A stretch of DNA of 64,000 nucleotides from Streptomyces nojiriensis (GTDB taxonomy: Bacteria; Actinomycetota; Actinomycetes; Streptomycetales; Streptomycetaceae), in contig NZ_CP071139.1 in the NCBI RefSeq assembly GCF_017639205.1, positions 8,679,501-8,743,500 of the forward strand, read 5' to 3'. The position numbers were made by a program, and so were the translations under genes. Each line of letters starts with the position of its first letter. Positions within the stretch are counted from its first letter, which is position 1. Of this stretch, positions 49,819 to 57,387 are shown one piece after another. The notes under the pieces are model-generated. The model was not told where the DNA came from, did no database searches, and saw only the letters and a list, made by a program, of their open reading frames with translations.

Positions 49819-50232
49819 ATGATCAAGAAGTTCATGGCCACCGCCGCCGTCACCGCGTCGATCGTCGGCGCGGGCGCGGCCATGGCCGCCCCGGCCATGG
49901 CCATCGGCAACGACAACGGGGTCAACACCGTCCAGGGCAACGGCGCCGCGCAGATCTACGGCAACCAGGAGACCCGTGGTGACCTGAGCCCGCAGCTCGG
50001 CGCCGTCCAGGGCACCCTGAACAAGCCCTGCATCGGCCTGCCCGTCAAGGTCAACGCCCAGTCCCTGATCGCGCTCCTCGCCAACGTCGGTGTCCAGGAC
50101 GTCAACGTCCTGTCCAACCCGCAGAACCAGCAGTGCACCGAGAACTCCACCCAGGCCAAGGGCGACGAGCCGCTCTCGCACATCCTGGACAACATCCCGG
50201 TCCTCTCGGGCAACGTCTCGGCCAACAGCTGA
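49819..50232 (+). CDS. rdl: Rodlin, aerial hyphae/spore surface protein
   Basis: A 137-aa secreted protein of the RdlA/RdlB family. A signal peptide (MIKKFMATAAVTASIVGAGAAMA) is followed by AIGNDNGVNTVQGNGAAQIYGNQETRGD and the near-invariant rodlin segment LNKPCIGLPVKVNAQSLIALL...VGVQDVNVLSNPQNQQCTENSTQAKGDEPLSHILDNIPVLSGN. Two Cys residues are conserved. Rodlins organise chaplin fibres into the paired rodlet layer of aerial hyphae and spores. AAGGA lies 8 bases before ATG 49819. It is a single copy here; RdlA and RdlB cannot be told apart from this sequence alone. Confidence 0.93.
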   Translation: MIKKFMATAAVTASIVGAGAAMAAPAMAIGNDNGVNTVQGNGAAQIYGNQETRGDLSPQLGAVQGTLNKPCIGLPVKVNAQSLIALLANVGVQDVNVLSNPQNQQCTENSTQAKGDEPLSHILDNIPVLSGNVSANS

Positions 50233-50249
50233 CACAGTCCCCTTGTGCG

Positions 50250-50295
50250 AGCCGGGGCCTCCGACGCCTGCGCGAGTGCCCACGGGGCCCCGGCT
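50250..50295 (+). terminator. Hairpin 18 bases after the rodlin stop
   Basis: AGCCGGGGCC (50250-50259) pairs with GGCCCCGGCT (50286-50295), a 10-bp GC-rich stem with a 26-base loop. A second, tighter hairpin follows at 50391. Probable rodlin terminator. Confidence 0.55.
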
Positions 50296-50390
50296 TGGTC
50301 CACCCGGATCCACGGTTCCCCGGATCCGCCTCCTCCACCGGCGCGCGGCGGCCGACCGGCCGCCGGGATTGGGCACCGAACCGTACGCCG

Positions 50391-50424
50391 CAGAGCCTCC
50401 CGCCCGACCGGGCCGGAGGCTCTG
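50391..50424. terminator. Second hairpin between rodlin gene and next gene
   Basis: CAGAGCCTCC (50391-50400) pairs with GGAGGCTCTG (50415-50424) across a 14-base loop that can itself pair. In the 324-bp gene-free stretch 50233-50556 I see only this and the hairpin at 50250; the rest looks like leader sequence for the gene at 50557. Confidence 0.6.
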
Positions 50425-50556
50425 TGCATGTCCCTGCAGCCTTTGTCAAGACACGAATGCCCGCGACGTGACGGGCGGTGTTTCGATCATGCCCACTGGA
50501 ATCTCCCGCTTCACCCGGACGGTGTGAGGCACAGCAGGTCCAGGAGGCGAGTGGCG

Positions 50557-51009
50557 ATGAACCCGGAAGGCGCGGAGACGAACCGCTGGGCGGCCGTCGG
50601 GCACGTGGACGGAGACGAAATGATCTTCGCGGCGATCGCGGCGGACGTACGGGCGGCGATCGAGGCGCTGCGCGCGAGCCGGCTGGACGCGGCGGCGGAC
50701 CACGTGGAGCGTGCGGCCGGTCTCTTCGACCGGGCCACGGTGCTGTTCCGGACGGTGGCCACCCCGCGACCCGGACACGCCGTCCGGTCGGAGGAGTATG
50801 AGCGCTTCGAGAACCTGTGCGGTCTGCCGACCGCCCCGGGCGACGCCCACGACACGGTGGTCCGGGCCTATCTCGACCTGCGCCGCTCGGCCCGGTTCGG
50901 CGAGGCCGAGTGGAACCGCTTCCGCAGCGCGCTCGCCGGTCTGGAGGAGCAGCACCAGCGCTGGAAGTCCGAGTGCCTGGCGCAGCCGGCCCTGCCGGCG
51001 GCCCGGTGA
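50557..51009 (+). CDS. Helical hypothetical protein
   Basis: A 150-aa cytoplasmic protein, nearly all helical. Segments such as WAAVGHVDGDEMIFAAIAADVRAAIEALRA, HVERAAGLFDRATVLFRTV and HDTVVRAYLDLRRSARFGEAEWNRFRSALAGLEEQHQRWKSECL suggest a four-helix bundle with conserved His and acidic residues. Family not recognised. AGGAGG 9 bases before ATG 50557 supports the start. It converges with cynS. Confidence 0.7.
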   Translation: MNPEGAETNRWAAVGHVDGDEMIFAAIAADVRAAIEALRASRLDAAADHVERAAGLFDRATVLFRTVATPRPGHAVRSEEYERFENLCGLPTAPGDAHDTVVRAYLDLRRSARFGEAEWNRFRSALAGLEEQHQRWKSECLAQPALPAAR

Positions 51010-51044
51010 GCGCAGCGGCGCCGGCGAGCTCGTCCGAGGACGGG

Positions 51045-51515
51045 TCAGAAGGGGCGCGTGGGAAGGTACTTGCCGTCCAGCGTGATGACGGCGCGCTCAC
51101 CGCCCTCGGGGTCGGCGACCTTCCTGACGTCCAGCTTGAAGTTGATCGCGCTGATGATGCCGTCCCCGAACTGCTCGTGGACCAGTGCCTTCAGCGTGGT
51201 CCCGTAGACCTGCAGCATCTCGTGGAAGCGGTAGATCGTCGGATCGGCCGGGATGCCGCCGGGGACGGAACCGCGGGTCGGGATCGTCTGCAGGAGCCGC
51301 ACCGCGTCCTCGTCCAGGCCCAGCAGGCCGGCCACCGCCTTCGCGGCGGACTCGGGCAGGGCGTGCTGGCCCAGCAGGGCGGCGGTGACGAAGGCGACCG
51401 ACAGGCCGGCCGCGTCGGCGAGCTGCTGCCAGGACAGGTCTCTCCGGGTCTTCGCGTCGACGACGGCGACGGCCAGGGCCTGGCGGGCGGTGGGGTCGAA
51501 CTGGGCGTGCTGCAT
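51045..51515 (-). CDS. cynS: Cyanate hydratase (cyanase) CynS
   Basis: A 156-aa protein, exactly the length of E. coli cyanase. The catalytic residues occupy the same numbers: Arg96 and Glu99 in IYRFHEMLQVYG and Ser122 in GDGIISAINFKLDV. It converts cyanate and bicarbonate to ammonia and CO2 as a homodecamer in the cytoplasm. Residues 1-80 form the helix-turn-helix-like N-domain. GAAGGA precedes ATG 51515. It is transcribed after cynT (76 bp), under divergent CynR. Confidence 0.97.
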   Translation of the reverse strand: MQHAQFDPTARQALAVAVVDAKTRRDLSWQQLADAAGLSVAFVTAALLGQHALPESAAKAVAGLLGLDEDAVRLLQTIPTRGSVPGGIPADPTIYRFHEMLQVYGTTLKALVHEQFGDGIISAINFKLDVRKVADPEGGERAVITLDGKYLPTRPF

Positions 51516-51591
51516 CAAGGTGTCCTTCGGTGAGGGGATGAGGGGATGAGCGGGACGAGGGGTGGAGGATGGGGCGGCAGGGCGCGCGGGA

Positions 51592-52215
51592 TCAGCCGGC
51601 CGGTGCGGGGCCGACGTCCGTGACACCGCCGGAGCGGATGTCGTAGACCCAGCCGTGCAGCGTCAGGGTCCCCGCGGCCCGCGCGCGGGCGACCGAGGGG
51701 TGGGTGGCCAGGTTCGCGAGCTGGGCGCGCACGTTCTCGCGGACCAGGGCGGACAGCCGGCCGGGACCGGTGACGCCCGCCGTACGGGCCACCGAGGCGT
51801 CCGCATGCCGCAGCCACCCCGCGACGGAGGCGGCGGCGCTCAGGTCGGCGCCCTCGGCCAGGGCGGTCATCGCCCCGCAGGCGGAGTGCCCGCACACGAC
51901 GATGCCGGTGACGCCGAGGACGGCGACGGCGTACTCGATGCTGGCCGCCACCCCGTCCGCGCCCGGTGCGTGGGCGGGGACGAGATTTCCGGCGGTACGG
52001 ACGACGAACAACTCGCCCGGCTCGCTCTGGGTGATCAGTTCCGGCACCACGCGGGCGTCCGAGCAGCCGATGAACAGGGTCGTCGGCCGGTGCACCTCGG
52101 CCAGGCGGGCGAAGAGGTCCGCCTTGGCCGGAAACACCTCGCGCCGGAAACGCGCGACGCCGTCCGCGAGGTCGTGCGGGGCGGGCCCGGCCTGCGTGGT
52201 GTGGGTGGTCTGCAT
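51592..52215 (-). CDS. cynT: Beta-class carbonic anhydrase CynT
   Basis: A 207-aa beta-carbonic anhydrase. Zn ligands are Cys51 (with Asp53/Arg55 in CSDARVVPE), His110 and Cys113 (CGHSACGAM). In the cyn operon it re-hydrates CO2 to supply bicarbonate for cyanase. GGGAG 6 bases before ATG 52215. First gene of cynTS, divergent from cynR. Confidence 0.94.
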   Translation of the reverse strand: MQTTHTTQAGPAPHDLADGVARFRREVFPAKADLFARLAEVHRPTTLFIGCSDARVVPELITQSEPGELFVVRTAGNLVPAHAPGADGVAASIEYAVAVLGVTGIVVCGHSACGAMTALAEGADLSAAASVAGWLRHADASVARTAGVTGPGRLSALVRENVRAQLANLATHPSVARARAAGTLTLHGWVYDIRSGGVTDVGPAPAG

Positions 52216-52277
52216 GGTCACTCCCTGCGGTGGGATGCGCCCCCTTTGGGGCTTGACGTGTTCCACCATGCATGACC

Positions 52278-52301
52278 TGCGTCTATTGTGTCCAAGACGC
52301 A
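52278..52301. promoter_or_regulatory. Probable CynR binding site between cynT and cynR
   Basis: TGCGTCT (52278-52284) and AGACGCA (52295-52301) form an inverted repeat around a 10-base centre, with nested ATTG/CAAT. Spacing suits a LysR-type recognition site. The cynR -10 (TATAGT, 52329-52334) lies just downstream. Confidence 0.65.
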
Positions 52302-52340
52302 ATATCCATGTCTGTCATCGATGCCATCTATAGTCGTTCC

Positions 52341-53309
52341 ATGGCACTGGAACTGCGTCACCTGCGCTATTTGATCGCCGTCGCCGAACACGGCAGCTTC
52401 ACCCGCGCCGCGGAAGAGCTGCGGATCTCCCAGCCGACCCTGTCCCAGCAGGTGAAGCAGCTCGAACGCACCGTCGGCGTGCAGCTGTTGGACCGTACCG
52501 GGCGCGCCGTGCGGCTCACCGACGCCGGCGCGACGTACGTCCACTACGCGCGCGGCGCCCTACGGGACCTCGCCGCGGCCGAGCGCGCCGTCCTGGACCT
52601 GGCCGACCTCTCCCGCGGCCACCTGCGCCTCGCACTGACCCCCACCTTCACCGCGTACCTCGTCGGCCCGCTCGTCGCCGGTCTCCACACCGCGCACCCC
52701 GGCATCACCCTGGAGATCCGGGAAATGCCCCAGGACCGGATCGAAGCCGGGCTGCTCGCCGACGAACACGAGCTCGGCCTCGCCTTCGAGGGGCCGCATC
52801 TGCCCGGGATCGCCGCGACCCCGCTGTTCACGGAGACCCTCGGTCTGGTCACCGCCGCCGGCGCGGATTCCGGCCCGCTGACCGTACGCGACCTCGCGAC
52901 GCACCGACTGGCGCTGCTCAGCGGGGACTTCGCCACCCGCGAGCACGTCGACGCCTACCTCGCCGGCCATGGAGTTCGGCCGCACATCGCGGTCGAGGCG
53001 AACTCCGTGCAGGCCCTCACCGAGATCGTCCGGCGCACCACGCTGGCCACCGTCCTGCCCGACGCCGTCACCCACGACCACCCGTACCTGCGCCCCGTAC
53101 CGCTCGAGCCCGCCCTGCCGTCCCGAACGGTGACCCTGCTGCGCCGGGAGAGCGCGTACGAGAGCGCCGCGGCCCGCGCCTTCACCGAGCTCACCGCGGC
53201 ACTGGTCCGGGAACGCGGCTACCGCCCCCCGCCGTGCGCGCACGCGCAGCGGGAGGCGGCCGGGAGCGGGGCGGATCACTTGCCGGGGCACTCCTTCCAG
53301 GCCAGGTGA
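52341..53309 (+). CDS. cynR: LysR-type regulator CynR
   Basis: A 322-aa LysR regulator close to E. coli CynR throughout: VAEHGSFTRAAEELRISQPTLSQQVKQLE (helix-turn-helix), then LRLALTPTFTAYLVGPL, LALLSGDFATREHVDAYL and VEANSVQALTEIVRRTTLATVLPDA in the effector domain, matching cognate segments of CynR that bind cyanate/azide. It activates cynTS in response to cyanate. TATAGT ends 6 bases before ATG 52341 without a Shine-Dalgarno, suggesting a leaderless mRNA. The 3' end overlaps the convergent gene by 34 bp. Confidence 0.92.
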   Translation: MALELRHLRYLIAVAEHGSFTRAAEELRISQPTLSQQVKQLERTVGVQLLDRTGRAVRLTDAGATYVHYARGALRDLAAAERAVLDLADLSRGHLRLALTPTFTAYLVGPLVAGLHTAHPGITLEIREMPQDRIEAGLLADEHELGLAFEGPHLPGIAATPLFTETLGLVTAAGADSGPLTVRDLATHRLALLSGDFATREHVDAYLAGHGVRPHIAVEANSVQALTEIVRRTTLATVLPDAVTHDHPYLRPVPLEPALPSRTVTLLRRESAYESAAARAFTELTAALVRERGYRPPPCAHAQREAAGSGADHLPGHSFQAR

Positions 53310-53926
53310 TAGATGGTGTTGATGCTGCCGTCGGTGGAGTCCATCGTCATGTAGCTGGTCGACGAGGGGGACGAGGTGCCTCTGGTCACGCGCAGCTCGG
53401 TGTTGATGTTGAAGTTCCGCTGCACCCCGCACGGCGCCCAGACCAGTTGGGCCCAGTCGGTCACGTCGGTGGCCTGCCAGTTGTCCTCCTGGGGGCCGCT
53501 GAAGTTGTGGGTGCGCGCGGCGGTGTCCGGTGAGCCCTGGAAGTAGTACGAGGCCTTCTCGGTGGCCTTGGCGCCCGGCGCGAGCGAGGCGTAGCCGCGG
53601 TAGTCGGCACTGGCGACCGCGTAGGTGAAGCCCTGGGGCACGTGCACGATCAGGCTGAGCTGGCAGTTCTTGCGCGCCGCGGTGGGCGGGGCGCCGCCTC
53701 CGACCTGGGCCAGGTACTGGCTGTAGGTCACGGTGAAGGCGGTGTTGTCCTGGGACACGGCGACCTGCGCGGTGTCCTTGGGGCACCCGGATCCGTTGAC
53801 CGTGGCGACTTCGATCACGATGCGGTCGGGCGGCGGGTTCACGATCGTGGAGGGGGTGGCGTGCGTGGGCAGGGTGGCGGTGAGCAGGGCGCCGATCGCG
53901 CCGCTCACGAGGAATCCGCCGGACAT
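53276..53926 (-). CDS. Secreted DUF4360-like protein
   Basis: A 216-aa exported protein with an N-terminal signal (GAIGALLTATLPTHA). The mature part, IVIEVATVNGSGCPKDTAQVAVSQDNTAFTVTYSQYLAQ...NCQLSLIVHVPQGFTYAVASADYRGYASL...PCGVQRNFNINTELRV, is the beta-rich Cys-paired DUF4360 pattern common in actinobacteria and fungi. Function unknown; a surface or secreted role is likely. CGGAG 5 bases before ATG 53926. Confidence 0.85.
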   Translation of the reverse strand: MSGGFLVSGAIGALLTATLPTHATPSTIVNPPPDRIVIEVATVNGSGCPKDTAQVAVSQDNTAFTVTYSQYLAQVGGGAPPTAARKNCQLSLIVHVPQGFTYAVASADYRGYASLAPGAKATEKASYYFQGSPDTAARTHNFSGPQEDNWQATDVTDWAQLVWAPCGVQRNFNINTELRVTRGTSSPSSTSYMTMDSTDGSINTIYHLAWKECPGK

Positions 53927-54231
53927 GTTTCTCCGATCCACTGCTTTCGGTACCGGGCGGCGCGCAGGCGGGCATGCCTGCGTGCCGGTGGGTGGGGGTG
54001 CGGCCGGCCAGAGCGGGGCCGGGTCGTCACAGACCGGTGTGCAGGGTGGAACGGGGGCAGGCCCAGGAAGGGGAATCTGGGCATGTCCCTGACAATTCCC
54101 GGTCGGTGAAGACCGGGTGCCCGAATCGTAGGAACCCCGGGCGGCCCGGACCAGGGCGATGTCCGGCCAATCGCGTGGCCCGGACCGGACCGGCCGGATC
54201 CGGACGACCGGCCGGAGACCGGAGAGCGGAA
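53927..54231. other. Gene-free 305-bp region between two reverse-strand genes
   Basis: No convincing coding sequence. It must hold the promoter of the DUF4360-like gene and any terminator of the receiver gene. The only structured element is an inverted repeat CCCGGTC (54098-54104) / GACCGGG (54111-54117). GC-rich ACCGG/GGCCGG words are frequent toward 54190-54230. Confidence 0.5.
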
Positions 54232-54621
54232 TCAGGCCGCGGCCGGCCCGGCCAGCCGCTCGACGCGCGCCACGAACTCCGCGGGATGGAACGGCTTCGC
54301 CAGACAGTCGCTCACCCCGGCCTCCAGCGCGCGCACCGTGCACTCCGGATCCGCCGGCGGCAGCGCGAGGATCGGCACCCGCCCGTGCTCGGGGTGCCGG
54401 CGGATCTCCTCGAACAGCGCCACCTCGTCCAGGCCCGGCCCGGTGCGCTCACAGATCACCAGATCGATCGGGCCGGCGCTGCCCAGCAGGGAGACGGTGT
54501 CCACCCCGGTCCCGCCGTCGACCACCGTGAACCCCCGGGCCACGAGGAGGCGCTCCAGCAGGCCCCGGAGGGTGGTCTCCTTCGCCACGAGGATGATCCT
54601 GCCCGGAGTGTCGCCGCTCAT
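54232..54621 (-). CDS. Degenerate response-regulator receiver domain (stand-alone)
   Basis: A 129-aa single receiver domain. The fold is clear (GRIILVAKETTLRGLLERLLVARGFTVVDGG, PIDLVICERTGPGLDEVALFEEIRRHPEHGRVPILAL, ALEAGVSDCLAKPFHPAEFVARVERL). But the active site is altered: the phospho-acceptor Asp is Glu58, the N-terminal acidic pair is Ala-Lys, and the Thr/Ser switch position is Pro. Only Lys109 is kept. It probably works without phosphorylation, as a constitutive adaptor. GAGGA 6 bases before ATG 54621. No kinase nearby. Confidence 0.8.
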   Translation of the reverse strand: MSGDTPGRIILVAKETTLRGLLERLLVARGFTVVDGGTGVDTVSLLGSAGPIDLVICERTGPGLDEVALFEEIRRHPEHGRVPILALPPADPECTVRALEAGVSDCLAKPFHPAEFVARVERLAGPAAA

Positions 54622-54718
54622 GTCGTTCCTCTTCATCCGTGTGGGGGGTCCCGCAGAGCCTACGAGGCGGGGCGTGTGCACACCCGCTCCGGGGCACCCC
54701 ATCCGGTAGCTTCGGTCC

Positions 54719-54997
54719 ATGAGCACAGAGCCGCAGAGCTTTGAGATCCTGCTGGTGCCCGGGCACATCGAGAACCTGCGCGGCCAGTCCCCCGCGGACC
54801 GGGCCCTGCGGTCGGCCACGGTCGAGGCGACCGGCGAGACGGGCGCCTCGGGCTACCCCCGCTACCGCGGGCAGGGCGTGGAGGCCGACATCGACCCGAG
54901 CACGCGCACGGTCGAGGCCCTGCTGGTCGACGGCGCGGAGCTGGACTACGGGCTGGTCGCCATGATCGCCCCCGAACGGGGCCACGGCAAGCGCTGA
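54719..54997 (+). CDS. Small conserved-looking hypothetical protein
   Basis: A 92-aa protein (SFEILLVPGHIENLRGQSPADRALRSATVEATGETGASGYPRYRGQGVEADIDPSTRTVEALLVDGAELDYGL) with no known domain. It is acidic and probably alpha/beta. TAGCTT ends 6 bases before ATG 54719 and there is no Shine-Dalgarno, so it may be leaderless. Divergent from the receiver gene. Confidence 0.65.
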   Translation: MSTEPQSFEILLVPGHIENLRGQSPADRALRSATVEATGETGASGYPRYRGQGVEADIDPSTRTVEALLVDGAELDYGLVAMIAPERGHGKR

Positions 54998-55202
54998 AGA
55001 CACCCCCGAGGCGCGGGATCCGGACCGCGCGAGGAAGTGCGGGCGACTCGCCGCTCCGAGCCGGCACCGGCCATTTCACACCCACGGTACGTACGGTCGC
55101 GGTGATGCCCCGTAGCCTCGATGTGCGGCCGCCCCCGTGCGAAGGGCCGCCGTACACGAGCCACCTCCCTGCCCCGCCCACTCTCTGAGCGGAGAACCAC
55201 AG

Positions 55203-56744
55203 ATGGCACCCACCCTCGCCCTCAAGCCCGGAACCGCCTGGTCCGACGCGTGGCGGCGGTCCCTGGCCGCCGCCCCCGAGGCCTTCCGCGACGACCGCGT
55301 CCTCAATCTCTGGGCCGGCTCCTGGCAGCCCGACGGCCGCAGCCTGCCCGCCACCAGCCCGGTCGACGGCAGCCCCGTCGCGGGCCCGCCGCGGCTCGAC
55401 CCGCAGACCGCGGGCGCGGCCGTACGGGCCTGCCTCGACGAGCACCGCGCCTGGCGGCACGTCCCGCTGCCAGAACGGCGGGCCCGCGTCACCGCCGCGC
55501 TCGACGCCCTCACCGAACACCGGGACCTGCTCTCCCTCCTGCTCGTCTGGGAGATCGGCAAGCCCTGGCACCTCGCCCGGGCCGATGTGGACCGGGCCGT
55601 GGACGGCGTCCGCTGGTACGTCGAGCACATCGAGACCATGGCCGAGGGCCGCTCCCCGCTCGCCGGGCCCGTCTCCAACATCGCGAGCTGGAACTACCCC
55701 ATGTCCGTGCTGGTCCACGCCATGCTCGTGCAGGCCCTCGCGGGCAACGCGGTCATCGCGAAGACCCCCACCGACGGAGGGCTCGCCTGCCTCACCCTCG
55801 CCGGCGCGCTGATCCGCCGCGAGGGCATCCCCGTCACCCTGGTCAGCGGCAGCGGGGCCGAACTGTCCGAGGCCCTCGTACGCTCCCCGGAGATCGGCTG
55901 CGTCTCCTTCGTCGGCGGCCGCGACACGGGGGCGCGCATCGCCACCGCCGTCACCGACCTCGGCAAGCGTCACATCCTGGAGCAGGAGGGCCTCAACACC
56001 TGGGGCATCTGGGAGCACACCGACTGGTCCGCCCTGACGGCGGTCATCCCCAAACTCTTCGACTACGGCAAGCAGCGCTGCACCGCCTACCCGCGCTTCG
56101 TCGTCCAGCGCACCGCCTTCGACGCCTTCCTCGCCGCCTACCTGCCGGCCGTCGCGTCCATCCGTACCGGCCACCCGCTCGCCGTCGCGCACCCCGAAGA
56201 CCCGCTGCCCGAGCTGGACTTCGGCCCCCTCATCAACGCGGCCAAGGCCAAGGAGCTCACCGACCACGCCGCCGAGGCCATCGAGCGGGGCGCCGTACCG
56301 CTCTACCGCGGCACGCTGGATCCGGCCCGCTTCCTGGAGGGCCAGGACACCTCCGCGTACATGGCACCGCTCACGCTGCTCAGCCCGCCGGCCTCGTCCC
56401 CGCTCTACCACGCGGAACCCTTCGGGCCCGTCGACACGATCGTCCTCGTCGACACCGAGGCGGAACTGCTCGCCGCGATGAACGCCTCGGGCGGAGCCCT
56501 CGTCGCGACCCTGTCCACCGACGATCCGGCCACCTTCGCCCGGCTCGCCCCGCAGATCCGGGCCTTCAAACTCGGCCACGGCAAGCCCCGCTCGCGCGGC
56601 GACCGCGAGGAGCTCTTCGGCGGGTTCGGCGCATCCTGGCGCGGTGCCTTCGTCGGCGGGGAACTGCTCGTGCACGCCGTCACCGACGGCCGGGACGGCG
56701 AACGGCTGCCCGGCAACTTCCCCGAGTACCAGCTGATGCCGTAG
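55203..56744 (+). CDS. Aldehyde dehydrogenase family protein
   Basis: A 513-aa NAD(P)-dependent aldehyde dehydrogenase-fold enzyme. The catalytic Cys is in KQRCTAYPRFVVQ, the general-base Glu in LEQEGLNTW, and NAD-binding elements SNIASWNYP and FVGGRDTGARIA are present. The Cys context (QRCTA) differs from classical GQ-x-C, so it resembles the PaaN/oxidative-type or lysine-related subfamilies; substrate unknown. GGAGA 9 bases before ATG 55203. A strong terminator follows at once. Confidence 0.88.
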   Translation: MAPTLALKPGTAWSDAWRRSLAAAPEAFRDDRVLNLWAGSWQPDGRSLPATSPVDGSPVAGPPRLDPQTAGAAVRACLDEHRAWRHVPLPERRARVTAALDALTEHRDLLSLLLVWEIGKPWHLARADVDRAVDGVRWYVEHIETMAEGRSPLAGPVSNIASWNYPMSVLVHAMLVQALAGNAVIAKTPTDGGLACLTLAGALIRREGIPVTLVSGSGAELSEALVRSPEIGCVSFVGGRDTGARIATAVTDLGKRHILEQEGLNTWGIWEHTDWSALTAVIPKLFDYGKQRCTAYPRFVVQRTAFDAFLAAYLPAVASIRTGHPLAVAHPEDPLPELDFGPLINAAKAKELTDHAAEAIERGAVPLYRGTLDPARFLEGQDTSAYMAPLTLLSPPASSPLYHAEPFGPVDTIVLVDTEAELLAAMNASGGALVATLSTDDPATFARLAPQIRAFKLGHGKPRSRGDREELFGGFGASWRGAFVGGELLVHAVTDGRDGERLPGNFPEYQLMP

Positions 56745-56747
56745 GAG

Positions 56748-56775
56748 TCCGCCTCCCCCGGGCGGGGGAGGCGGA
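56748..56775 (+). terminator. Strong hairpin terminator after the aldehyde dehydrogenase gene
   Basis: TCCGCCTCCCCC (56748-56759) pairs with GGGGGAGGCGGA (56764-56775) across a GGGC loop, beginning 4 bases after the stop codon. Confidence 0.8.
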
Positions 56776-56826
56776 CGGTACGCGCGGAGGAGGCGGCGGC
56801 GGTGCCACGGCCAGCAGGATGAGGCC

Positions 56827-57309
56827 ATGAGCCGATCACCGAGGAAGCAACTGGTCTGCGCACTCACCGCCTGTGCCGGAGCGCTCGCCTACACCGTGAG
56901 CAAGGTGGACCTCGCGCGGGACGGGGAGCTGGGCATGCCGGGATTCCCCGCCCCGCCGGAGGCGTACACCCAGGTCGCCGACGTCACGGCCGCCCAGCTG
57001 GGCAATGCCGGCCTCGGACTGCTCATGGCGGTAGTGTCCCTGCTGCTGGTCCGCCCGCCGGCCGCCGCCTGGCTGCGGTGGTCCGCGGTCGGCGTGTCCT
57101 GGCTGGGCGTCGCGATGGTCGGGGCCGGGGTCATCGGCTTCGGCGCCCGTGCGGCCGGGCTGGCTCCGGGCCTGGGGGACAGGCCTCCCCACATGGCGAC
57201 GGCCGTGGCGGCCCTGGTGGTCGGCGCGTTGTGGGTGGCGGGCTGGTCCGTGGCCGCGGCGGGTGCCACGCGGGGCGCGCCGGCCACCCGGGCCGCCCGA
57301 GCCAGGTAG
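56827..57309 (+). CDS. Four-TM hypothetical membrane protein
   Basis: A 160-aa integral membrane protein with four hydrophobic segments: LVCALTACAGALAYTVSKV, LGNAGLGLLMAVVSLLLV, WSAVGVSWLGVAMVGAGVIGFGA and MATAVAALVVGALWVAGWSVAAAG. The first loop has an acidic/Asp-rich stretch (VDLARDGELGMPGFPAPPEAY) likely facing outside. Not recognised. Starts at ATG 56827; terminated by the hairpin at 57323. Confidence 0.75.
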   Translation: MSRSPRKQLVCALTACAGALAYTVSKVDLARDGELGMPGFPAPPEAYTQVADVTAAQLGNAGLGLLMAVVSLLLVRPPAAAWLRWSAVGVSWLGVAMVGAGVIGFGARAAGLAPGLGDRPPHMATAVAALVVGALWVAGWSVAAAGATRGAPATRAARAR

Positions 57310-57322
57310 CCGATCGGACGGA

Positions 57323-57358
57323 CCCGGCCCGGCCCCCGTGGTGCGGGGCCGGGCCGGG
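57323..57358. terminator. Terminator between convergent membrane-protein and protease genes
   Basis: CCCGGCCCGGCCCC (57323-57336) pairs perfectly with GGGGCCGGGCCGGG (57345-57358) around an 8-base loop. It lies between the two convergent stops and can serve both. Confidence 0.82.
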
Positions 57359-57387
57359 CCGGTTCCGGTCGGGAACCCAGGTGGGCG

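Noticed and set aside
50445..50470. TTGTCAAGA as another RecA-NDp element
   Set aside because: No TAnnnT follows at 8 bases.
52312..52334. Possible third RecA-NDp promoter before cynR (CTGTCATCG, N8, TATAGT)
   Set aside because: Spacing and -10 fit, but the first base and two of the gtg positions differ, and cynR has no expected link to DNA damage.
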